A DNA stretch of 64,000 bases, from assembly GCF_964204645.1 (NCBI RefSeq), contig NC_134029.1, forward strand, positions 14,128,850 to 14,192,849, given 5' to 3'. Source of the DNA: Tubulanus polymorphus. Its lineage: Eukaryota > Nemertea > Palaeonemertea > Tubulaniformes > Tubulanidae. The translations under genes were made by a program, and so were the position numbers. Each line of letters starts with the position of its first letter. Within the stretch, counting starts at the first letter, position 1. Below the pieces are notes generated by a model. The model saw only the letters and a program-made list of their open reading frames with translations, was not told the origin of the DNA and did not search any database. Below, one piece after another: positions 13,201-25,200 of this stretch.

Positions 13201-16200
13201 TCAAATTTTACTGCAGAAATGAGTAGGCCTCAAATCAAGTCATGGTTTAACTATTCTAATCAACATTTCATGAAACTTTTAAAAGAAATTGAAAATATTA
13301 TTTACCCTTCTATGTGCAAGTTTTTGTGAGGCCGATCTTTTCGAGGTTGATGGGGTAATCATCGTGGACGGAGTGAGTTGTGGCTGAAAGTCATCAGTTT
13401 TGCGCTTGAAAATTGTTGGGATGGCATCAGCTTTCAGAGCTCTTTTTTGTTTGTAGCCCATGGAAACTGCTACCGAGTTTTCGCCCGCGACAATTCATTA
13501 TTTTGGTTTTGTCACACGCGACAATTCATTATTTTGTTTTTGTCACACGCGACAATTCAATATTTTGGTCTTATCGCTCGCGACAATTCAATAATTTGGT
13601 TTTGTCGCCCGGGAATATTCAATATTTTCATTTTATCGCCTGCGACAATTCATTATTTTGGTTTTATCGCCTGCGACAATTCATTATTTTGTTTTGTCAC
13701 ACGTAGCAATTCAATATTTTGTTTTTATCGCCCGCGACAATTCAATAATTTGGTTTTGTCGCCTGCGACAATTCATTATTTTGGTTTTATCGCCTGCGAC
13801 AATTCATTATTTTGGATTTATCGCCCGCGACAAATCATTATTTTGGTTTTGTCGCCAGTGACAATTCATTATTTTGGTTTTGTCGCCCGTGACAATTCAT
13901 TATTTTGGAGCTACAATTCTTATTTTTGGTTTTGTCGCCCGCCACAATTCATTATTTTGGTTTTATCGCCCGCGACAATTCATTATTTTGGTTTTGATGC
14001 CCGCGACAATTCATTATTTTGGTTTTGATGCCCGCGACAATTCAATATTTTGGTTTTGTCGCCGGCGACAATTCATTATTTTGGTTTTATCGCCCGCGAC
14101 AATTCAATATTTTGGTTTTGTCGCCCACTTTATTAGCTTTTGAATAATTAGGCCAATTAATAACGTAATAAAGACTTATGCTTACGCCTATTTTGAAGTC
14201 GATTAACGCGACAAAGACAATTCATTATTTTGGTTTTGTTCCCCGCGACAATTCATTTTTTTGATTTTGTCGCCGGCGACAATTCATTATTTTGGTTTTA
14301 TCGCCGGCGACAATTCATTATTTTGGTTTTGTCGCCCACTTTATTAGCTTTTGAATAATTAGGCCATTTAATAACGTAATAAAGACTTATGCTTACGCCT
14401 ATTTTGAAGTCAATTAATCTGATATAGTGTCGAATATTACGGTCATTTTGGCAGATTCTTTTTTTTAAAAGTGATATTAAAGCGATCATTCAAGTGATCC
14501 TACTTAATGAAAGATCACATATTATTTCTTTTTCTAAAGATGTACGGAAGCTTATATGTCAAAAGCGATAAAGGTCCTCGAGTTGTCGCGTTCCAACTCG
14601 ACAAGTGGCCATATTTATGTCGACATATCGCGATATATCACGTCAAGTCGACATGAATATGTCCACATATCGTGACGTTTTCACGACAAATTTCGCTTTT
14701 TCGCCTATTTTCCACAGGACAAGCCGTCATTTGAAGACACGTCGAAATATAAGATGAGGACGCCAGCAATATGGTGACTGAGTTTCAAGTCGTCATGAAT
14801 ATGTCGACTTGTTGCGAGGAAAATGGTTGAGAAATATTTCATCAAAACGTCACAATATGTATTCATGTTGACTTGACGCGATATGTCGAAATAAATGGTG
14901 ACTTTGTCGAGTTGGAACGCGACAACTCGAGGCCCTTTATCACTTCCGTACTTCCGTATATATGGGACCCGTACAAAACCGTCGCGATCTTTTATCACGA
15001 CGAAAGTATGTCGAAAAAACGTGATATATCGTGATTTATCGACATAATTAAGTCGATACATCGTGTTAATATCATGATAAATCGTTATACGGATCACGCC
15101 TTTCACCAATGTCGACGTCTGTATCTCAACATAACCGCGTACATAATTATCGACATAATTATCACTCCTTTAGCTAAAATGTCGTGAAACGTATGGCAAT
15201 TTATTGAGACAATACACCAAAAAGTTGACATAAAAATCACGACATTTTAAATAAGGTCTTCCTAGTTACATCGATATATTGAGATAGTTAACCTACTTTC
15301 GATAAGGGGACGCATACGTAATGATGTTTAATGTTAGATGAATATGAAAGAAGGAATAAAGTTGGCAGAAAAATTAAAATGACTTTATCATCACCAGAAT
15401 TTGGTGGACATATTGAATGTTGGGGTTCAAGTAGAATGACCCCAAATGCTGGGGCACAATAATAGTGTTCGGTACATGGTCGATGAACTAAGTAGGACAT
15501 TCGCATCAATACTTTGTCACGATTGATTTGCGGAATGCGACAAAATATTGAATTGTCGCGTGCGACAAAACAAAAATAATGAATTGTCGCGGGCAACAAT
15601 ACCGTCCTTAATTGCTTATTGCTTAAATACCGTCCAAATATAATCCTTCAACTTGAAAATTAGTTCTGACACTTACTAATGTAAACATTGACTTTGGTAT
15701 CCAGGGGCGTAGCCACCTAAAATTCAATGGTGCGACAATCCGGAGCGCACATCCATACGAGCGACGATGGCGCGATGTATAGAAGGGGGGTTTGGGGGCT
15801 CTCCCCCAAGAAAATTTGAACATTAAAACGTCTGAGATGCGTTCTGATGGCTATGAGAGCTCATATTTGAATAATCTTTCTGTAGATAATATAATGCCTC
15901 TAATGGTATCTTTGGTCTAGGGACGGATCCAGATGTTTCGCCATTCCAGAGCGGTTTCTGAGTCCTGCTGAACTGGAAGGGCAACTATATCATAGCACAA
16001 AACGGGGGACCTGGGGACACTACCCAGAAAATTTTGATTTTTCAATGCTCTGAGATGCAATCTTTAAGCATATTTTGGGCATAAAGTCTATCACCTTGAA
16101 GTTTATTATTTTCGTTTAGATTCATTTAGACCATTTTCTATACTACTTCGAGAATACTTGCCCGGAATAGAACATTCATGTTAGTACAAGAGCCTGTCAA

Positions 16201-19200
16201 AATCACGAACTAGAAAGATACAAGGGCAAACCTGAGTACCCCTCGATACAAGTGGTCAGCTGGATCTGCCCTTGACCATTTATTGATGAATAGTAAACTA
16301 ATGTAAGCTTATTGTACATCAATACCGGTAGGCCTACTCTCTCGATTTTCTCGGTTTCCATGTCTCGGCACTTGAGCAGAATTTTTTTGGTTAAATCCCT
16401 TATTATGGTCCATTTTTCATGAACAAAAAACACCTAAAGAATCAGTGAAATATAACCAGAACAATACCGGCTTGAGTCGCTCTAAAGTAATATGAAAAAA
16501 GTCTTCTGAATTCGGCAACTTTGATACTGTGAGATCAGGTGCATGGTCCAGATGTGATGCCGTAAACACTATAAACAAAACTCGCTGGAGTCACTGGGTT
16601 GGATGTGGCCTACACCGAAAATCTCAAGTGCATTACCAACGCCTCCGTATTAGCACCACTGACTTCTTCAAAAGAACTTTATACCCCCCCCCCATGTTAA
16701 TACAGAATTTCGTTTATTATGACGTTTTAACAATGGGTTTTTCAATTATTGGTGCGACATATGTCGCAGTTGTCGCACCGGTGGCTACGCCCCTGGTTTC
16801 CTCGGAAAATATTCACTCTTGAATGCAACAAGACTTCAAGCTAATTTTTCCTTGCTAATTTCTTCATTTTCTTAGTGTAAGCTTCGAAAAGTTTTGCTCT
16901 TTATTCACTCTTGCCTGTTACTATAGTAACAAGCAGCTGGGGCCCTGCAAGTCAGCGATGCTCATGGTGAGTTTGACCACTTACAGCTGTCAGTATCAAT
17001 TAAATTGTTGTTGATACTGGCTCTTTGAGAGTGGAAATGCCGCGATCATAACCACTGGGATAGACTTTAGTACGGCATTTAACCCGGCAAGGCAGAAACC
17101 CGTTATCGCTGCTTTGCAGCTATATTTTCTATTTTGTTTTGAAGTTCAATCCAATAAGTCCGTTAATAAACGCAAGAATTATACTGCGTTTGTTTGAGAC
17201 AATAAAGCTTAGTACCGGTAGGCCCAAAGGTTGCGTACAACTCGATAAACACTTCGAGCGAACACACAGCGAACAATCTCCTTTCCCCCAGCGAACGCTT
17301 ATTACGAATATCAAGCGCGAGTCCTGCTCAGTGGTGTTGGTAGTGCAGCGACTGCAGCTGCGAAAGCAGCGGCAATAGTTTAATGACATTTTTTGTCTCT
17401 CTATACCACGTTTTTGAAGAAATTAAGTAAATTCACTGCGGCAATATTTAGAACCTGTCCAAAATCGAGATTTGGCCGCAGCAATCAAAAATTGCTTCCA
17501 ATTCGCCTGCAGCTTACGGATAAGAGTATGTTATATACTTGTATTTAGTATATACGTTCTGGATTTGACAATGATCGGTATGTACTGTAGGAAATATATT
17601 AGTATTGATAAATGGTTGAAGCCCGCGGCCAAATGAAGTAATATATTCTTTTATTTTTATACCTCGTCAACACAACAGCTTTTCTCCGCTACATCTCTTC
17701 GGCATGTTTAGTTTATGCATACGACTCACCGGTACTCTAATGATTTATCCTAGTAAATACATGGTAAATTTGGTAAAGAAAATTAGGTACTGTTGTATTA
17801 GGTTGATTCGTCGATGTTTACTGCTCGACATTGCTTTTAAAATCTAGAGCAGTATATTTCCTGTGTATCGGTAATATGATTTTATGAGGAAAATGGGTAA
17901 TTGTTAAAGATTACTGTTTGAAAACCGCACCTGAATGTGAAGTCTTGCGGCAATAAATTTGTTTATTTACACTTGAATTGATAATCGAAGTGACAAGCAA
18001 CCGCCAGTGGATTTCGGGATGACGACTCAGAAAAATATGTCACCTCATTACATGGGACCCAATTTTCGAAGATTACAGCCGGACAGTGCTTTTGTAACGT
18101 TGATTTATCAAAATACGTATTTCGTGAGTATTTGTAGATCGAAGTGAGCTGAAGGATATCATACAGATTGTATCGGCAACAGTGGCAAGGTAACAAAGCC
18201 TAAGTTCTTTTAGTGAAAATAGTGTGACATGAAATAATAATAATAAGAAACAGAAAACCCTAACTACGGTGTTACGTTTTTCCAGAAATGTTACGTATTT
18301 CATATAGATTCAAAATCCGGGAAATTTTTTCCATAACAATAGATATCGTTTATTACACAAATAAAAATAGTCATATTGTTCATTTACTTGCTTTTGAGGT
18401 AAATCACGCCAGAATAAATTTTCAACGATCTTTGGCGGAACACTGACTGCTTTGTGACCCGCTATTATGAAGTTCTGTCAGCTACTGCCATCTATGTTGA
18501 ATCAAAAATGGTGTCTGGTGAGGATAATTTTGTAATGTCTGATGCCAAGTTTTCTTCAAATCCATCATCTCAATCTGAGCCTAGTGACACACACGATTCT
18601 AAACTTGAGACTTTTGATTTTTGTGTTTAGTTAAGGAAACTACTTATTTTTCATGAAAGTTACCAGTTAAAAGGTTGATTCCGTAAAAATTTCTGAAAAT
18701 ACTTAAAATTTAGATATATGTGTTACTTGGAAAAAAATTCATGGTTGGCAGGTCTGTTGTTTTGTGCTTCAAGGTCATTGGTTTCATTTTATGTTTACCA
18801 GCAGAGATTTTTTAAATTTTGATTGTTGAGAATTTCAAATCACTTCCCAAGAAGGCATCGGTGCATACCTAGTTAATAAAGCCTTTCTGATTTTGTTGAT
18901 TGTCATTTCAGATGCGAAGTTCACAGGGTGAAGTTTCTTTTTGGCAAGAAAAAAGTTTTCACTTAAACGCTGAAAAAGATGAACTCGAAGAGAAAATAGC
19001 AAACTTGACACGGCAGATAGGTTTCAACCAATCTAAGTTACAACATGAAGGACGTAATATGCACACTTATGAACTCCAGGTAGTGACAAAATTAAATTTT
19101 CTGTTGAAACTTACTATTTTTCTTACTTGCAAATTAGTATGTGGAAAAGTGAACAAGCAAAAAACAACGATGAACAATTTTTAGCCTTCAGTCAAAAACT

Positions 19201-22200
19201 TAAGTGCATACAGATGTTGTTCCCAGCTCTACAGGCTAAAGTTTTTGGGTGATTTTCTAGTGGCTTTGTACATTTGTTTTAGGTGCGAGGAAAATTAGCC
19301 CTATTGTTTTTGGCACCTATAGGTCATCCAAGATGGCCGCCACAGTCATTTAGATATGTAAAATAGCCATTTTGGAGCTTCTTCCTGCTCTACAGTCTTC
19401 AATTTTAGAACAATTTTCTAATTACTTAATCTGTGGTTTTATCAGGGATGAAAATCTTCCGACCATAGACGGATTTTCGACCTTTTCTAACATTTTCTTT
19501 ATTCCTGAGATCAGTGTAAATCGCCTCAATCGCTTTAATCACCTCAGTCGCGGGCATCACATCGGAGTGCTCCTTAGTTAGGAGTGCTCCTTAAGATGGT
19601 TTTCGGCAGTAGTTAGCATAACTGTGGAGTCGGGGAGAAACCAATATGGCGTCTCATTCAAAAAGTGGCTCTTATTCAGGCCTAAACTATTAACATTTTT
19701 ATCAAAAGAAAGTAAGTTTTTAGCCCACTTGTGACTTTAGTCCCAGCGGGCTATTGCGTTCACTTTTCGTTCGTCGTCCGTCCGTAGACAGAATCCAGTT
19801 ATTTAGGGAAGTTTTGAAGACGCTTCTATGTAATGTCTTAATATTTGGGTTACACATGTATCTACCCTAGACACATCTTCACCCCAAAAACTGGCCCTCT
19901 TTGAATCAAGATTGCCGACTGGCAGCCATTGACGTTCGCCAAAATCAGCACTTTTTCACGTTTTTGAACTTTTTGAGGGAAATTTTGAAATGCTTTGATC
20001 AATTGCCTTGATCTTTTGTGTATATTTGAATCCCCCCGGTGTCCATCAGCATAACAAAAATTGGGTCGATCGGACTCAAGATGGCTATCCTATGACCTGT
20101 TTAGTGCCCAAAAATGTCAATTTTGGCCCAAATTCTGAGGCCTGTTGCCTCGTACTGGTGGTTTGCCATTTCTCATTGCAATTGCTGATGGGTATTTTTT
20201 AGAAAGGGATGTTTTATACCTGAGACAGATATTTTTGATCAGCCAATATGACGCAATTGGTGGCCATCTTGGTGTAATCAGTACTCATTCGTAGGTGGGA
20301 AAAAAATTTTTCGACATTATATCGATACCTAAGCATATGGCAGATTGCACATTATTGGGTACCAAAAACTAACTTTGTTTGTCAATTTTTAATTTTTCTT
20401 GAAACACTTTTTATTGATGATATTTTCAAAAATTACATAATTTTTCAAGTCTAGAATAACGATTGAGGATAAAAAAATAAAAAAATCTTGACAAAATAGT
20501 CATTTAAAGATGGTACTACGTTCTGTCACGAATTGATAATGCATGTTTGACATGGTATAACATTTAAAAAAATGCGACGGGAAATAAACGAATTACATTA
20601 CAGAGAAGAAAATTACCAAGTGCGTCATGGCAGTAGGTGAGTTTAACCACCTTTATTCACTTTATATTAGATAAAAGCTCTGATTCTAAAGGGTTAAATT
20701 TGACGGAAATTTATCGAAAATGTCGGATAGATTTTCCTCACACAAGAATACATGTGATTGTCTAACATATCAAGCTTCATCACGGTACTCGCTTACAGAT
20801 AAACGATTGAGGTTGTTACTAAAAACGTTCTTTTATTTGCTTGATCGCAAATACCGAACGTAATGTTTGACAGAATTTGTCCCGAACGTATTGATTGGGG
20901 TGTGTTACGTTCGGGACTCCAGGCCCCGACACTGAGCGATGTCACACCACAGTCAGTTAAATATTCCAGATATCGTGCAGTCGACTAACCAGCAGATCTC
21001 GGTTATTGTTGCGAAACTAGGTTAAAATTCATCGATATAAACAGCAAGCGCACAGCGGGATAATTCCCACGACTATAAATAGAACTCGCGTCAGCGCGCA
21101 ACACATATCAACTGTCAGTGTGCCGTATTCCACGTGGTAGTAGATTGCGGTGAAATATAGAAATGATGACTGACTCGCGAGGCAAGCAAAGACCAATTGT
21201 GTGTAAAATATTGCCGTGGTAAGCGAAATGCCGATGCAACTTGACTCCAAGCTTTAGATGGATTTTGATTTTTAACAGTGAATTGAAATGGGAAAATATT
21301 TTTTCCAGTCACAAAATCGGCTCCGAGGTAGGGGGAGTCTTAGTACAGTGTACTAATTTTCTTATTGAAGCGAAGCCTTTAAGTAGCGGCTGGGCTTGCA
21401 TATATCACTTTGTAAAATGTTTATATCATTTTTACGAATAAAGATGTTTTACTTGTACATGTATAACTTTGTAATAATAACTGTGCACTAGTTTTGAGAA
21501 AAATCGATCCTTGTATAAATATTTTCGACTATTCTACTCCTAGGTCTTTTGTTGTAATCTAAAATGATTTTCTAAAATATAGAAATCTTTATCTTCAACC
21601 CGAATTTAACATTTTATTTCATATGAACTTATAACAGTATTCCGAACAGTTACTACAGTACATTAATTCAAGCAAACAAATTTTTCAACTGTTTATAGTC
21701 TTCCTCGACTCGTTTCAATTCGGCAATTTTGAATGGCCCGTGGCCTTCAAGCGTCAAAGGTCCGTAAAAGAGGAGTCTCCTGCTGATTGTTTCTTCGTCG
21801 TTCCGTCGTGGCCAGTCGAAAGTGTCAGCGCCTACCCTGTGTAAATATTTTAAGTGGGCATTGTCATCGTCATACCGTAAAATTCACCCGATGTAGTAGA
21901 CGCGGTCAAAACAGACAGCGTGATACTCTCCCACCTACAAAAGCAAAACAGTTAGTGCCTTTCGATATAAATTCTTGCAAAAATCAGTGGACAAAAAACT
22001 TACTGAAATTGCAGGAAGAGTGTCTTGATCAATGTTAAATTCTTCATCAGTAATTTTTTTATGCCAATAATCATCAACGGACTGTGTGGAATTTAGTGCT
22101 GTTGGTTGGTGTGAAGAAAGTTGGCGACTTTCCGGTGCTGAAGGATTTTCAGGTAAGTGAACTAGTGTTTGCGGTTCCTGGTTGATTTCAACGGAAACAT

Positions 22201-25200
22201 TTACATTATCAACGGTTTCTCTTTTCGATAGACTCTTCAGTTTTACATTCTTTGAGACGCTGACGTAATTAGAGTTTTTGCACACAGACAACTCCAAGCC
22301 AATACAATGCATACAAAAACAACAAAATTCTCGCACCATCAGTTTGTAATTGATGCCAGTATTCTTGTATGAATGTTGTCGACGACACCCCTTAAGAGTT
22401 CTGATATTTGTCTCGGGCCTGTTTCGTAGAATTGTATTGTCGGCTACATAGAGAAATGACCGCCGCGAAATTGCATCATCGAGTGTTAGATTGTTTTTAC
22501 AATAGGTGTACATTTCCGAGGCACTACATATAATTATCCCACCCGATATGGCCCGATCGACACAGCGATTCACTACACCAATTTCTCCATCCCCCTCCCC
22601 CTTCCCGTGCTCTGATCCGTAAAAGTGCCGTTCCATGATATAGTTCGAAAGGCTGAGATCGGCAAAGGTACCTTTACCTTTGAATTGGCTGCTACAGCCA
22701 TCTGAAAAAACGACCACTCTTTCGAGAGTTAAATTTCTGCGTTTAACCAAGTAGCTCATTGCTTCATTAAAATAGTGCTCGACGGCATTGAAATCATGAT
22801 TTGCGTCATCAGATATGATGACTACCGATTCTCTGACTTTGAGTTTCGAAATGGGGTCTGTGTAATACGTAACACAAGGATGTACAGTTATGGTTTTCTT
22901 CCCATAATATGCAGATTTAATTTCATCCTGGAATTTAACTTCCCGATTCTTAGCAAAATCTGATACCATGAGAAGCCATTTTTCTGGTAGACTGTCTTTG
23001 ATGGATGTAAACTGCATATATTGCCAGTGGGCAGTAAATACATGGAGTGGGTAGCTGACTCCACCACAGTTTTCAAAATCTGAAACTAGTTCAATGACAA
23101 ACTGTCGAAAATTTCGCGATCAACATGTATTTTGGTTGGGCATTTGGGTATTTTGGATCAGTCTTTTTTTCCCAATGATTCCAACAAATACACTCTTTAT
23201 CAAAACCAGAACAGAGCTTTTCAAGGCTGTTCTTTAAATTTCCACACTTTTAGCAACTACCCTTCACGCATTCTAATCTGTGGAAACGTTGGCCATCAGA
23301 TTTGTCACACAAAAGTCGGTCACGTAGTTGAATTCCATCAGAAAATGGACCACCAACAACTTTAAGCGCTTTCATTTTATAATTCAAATTTTCACAATGT
23401 ACACATGTACAAACATTACGTGTTTCGCTTAGTTTTCTTACGTTTAGCGGTCTCAATAAATAGAATTTTCTGAGACTTACAGACATGTCAGGAAATTCTT
23501 TGAGAAATAGTTTATGCGTAGCATTTATAGATAATAGGAGCATATATCCCGGGCCATCCTTGTTAGCATACCGTTTTTGCGGCATGACACAGGATATATC
23601 CTCCCGAAAATAGAATGAACGAATAGCATTTTTAACTTTATCAGAGATCTGATCTTTTCGCGTTCTACGGGCACCAGCAGTTTTTATTGCGTTAGTCAAT
23701 GTTTTCCGACTGACTGCATACTCTTTCGAGAGATATCTGATACTGGCCCTTTTACACTTCTTTGCTATTTCTAGGATAGCACTCTTAGTGAACCTATTTT
23801 TTGACCGAAGTTTTCGAGATAGTGGGTGACCCAATGCAGCTTTTTTTTCGGGGGCTCGCGTTTTGAATAAGTCGTTTTACAACCGCTGCATATTTCCGGG
23901 GGGACTTAGGTAAATTCTTTTTTGCCCTTGACGTGGCATTATAAAATTGCTATTTTCCAGTAAATGGACTTTTTTCTATCGGAGCACAGGCCTCATCATT
24001 TCCACTTCTTGATTTATTTTGTTCCTTTTTTGTTTGTTTTCTATTGCGATCTTTTTCGCGCACGCGTCGCAATTTCTGTGCCGACCATCTGGCATGCTCC
24101 TCGCGTTTCTTTTGACGCCAGTATTCACGTTGCTCATTTACTTTGTTTCTTGTTGCAGCATTATTTTTTACAGATGTTTTCTTTTGAGGTGTTTGATTCA
24201 AAACTATTCTTAGTTTTTTTACTGTTGTTTCATTTTTTTCATTTTTGCGTCTTTCACACATTTTCCTATTTCTTTCTTGAGCCAATTCATTTTCTCTAGC
24301 TCGTATCACTTTAGCTTTATTGCTAGGCTTTTGCTTTTGCAATTCTGTTTTATTTTTGTCTCTACGTAGGCGAGCTGCTACTTTTTGTTGTTCTAGATAT
24401 AATGCGTATTTTTCGGGGTCATTTTTCTTCATCAAATTACGATAATAGCTGGTGCGAGAAGACATAGTTATTATTGAAACAAATGCATTACGCAGAACGC
24501 AGAATTTGGGGACATATATAATGATAATTTGTACTATGAGCATCGATTCCGAAAGATTCACGCAAACATTCCTTCGAACCAATACATTCAGAACTGATTT
24601 CCGTCATAAAAAATACGTTCGATAATATTTTCCATCAAAACATTGAATTAGCGATACGTTCGGTCATTCTCCTTATGATCTGCGTGACCTTCATGACTCG
24701 ATCGATAAAAGCGAGCCATTTTTGCAAAATCAAGGCCAGTGATCGTACTTTAATATTGATTTCATGACAAAAAATGGTCATTAACCAACATATTTTTTTA
24801 TTTCAATTGTTCCCGACAAATAAGTCGCGAACGTAATGCAGTTTGAAGGAATGGTATAAACATATCAGCACAAAAAAACGTAACTTACAGAGAAAATCTG
24901 TGACTGGGGTTCAAAATACCAGGTCAGACCGGAACTAATGGGCATTTGAATGGGGCGTTAAATTTGAGGTCACGTGTTTATTTCAGTCCGGAACCTATCG
25001 CAAGTTTTTGAAGGAACAACTGAGGGCGATACGTTCGGTAATTCAATATTGATTTTTTTCCCGGCAGCGTGGCGATGAACTGCTTAGAGTATGTTTGATA
25101 TCATTGTATGTGCGTGGAGCGTCTATTTGCAGCCGATCGATAATATATGAGGCTCTGTGTGACCGCGATGCACTACGATAATTTCACGCGTATTTTGACA

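Larger units (their letters stand above)
13480..15600. mobile_element. foldback-like element: inverted minisatellite arms around a large palindrome
   Basis: The array at 13480-14336 has inverted counterparts at about 15535-15600 (CGACAAAATATTGAATTGTCG, AATAATGAATTGTCGCGGG). Between them lies a palindrome with arms 14542-14680 and 14843-14955, sharing CTCGAGTTGTCGCGTTCCAA on opposite strands. The whole interval is rich in TCGACATA and GTCGACAT words. Tandemly repeated inverted ends around a spacer are the hallmark of Foldback-type DNA elements. No transposase was seen and outer target duplications were not determined. Confidence 0.5.

Noticed and set aside
13378-14028. 216-residue ORF with repeated IHYFGF-like units
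   Set aside because: It is a read-through of a 31-bp DNA minisatellite whose period shifts the frame. Conservation is at the DNA level, with no start context or splice support.
13480-14336. Regular repeats resembling a CRISPR array
   Set aside because: Units are directly tandem with no unique spacers, no cas genes are present, and the DNA is clearly from an animal-type genome.
23964-24299. Hydrophobic Phe-rich plus-strand ORF
   Set aside because: Antisense shadow of the Lys/Arg-rich N-terminus of the Sola-like transposase.
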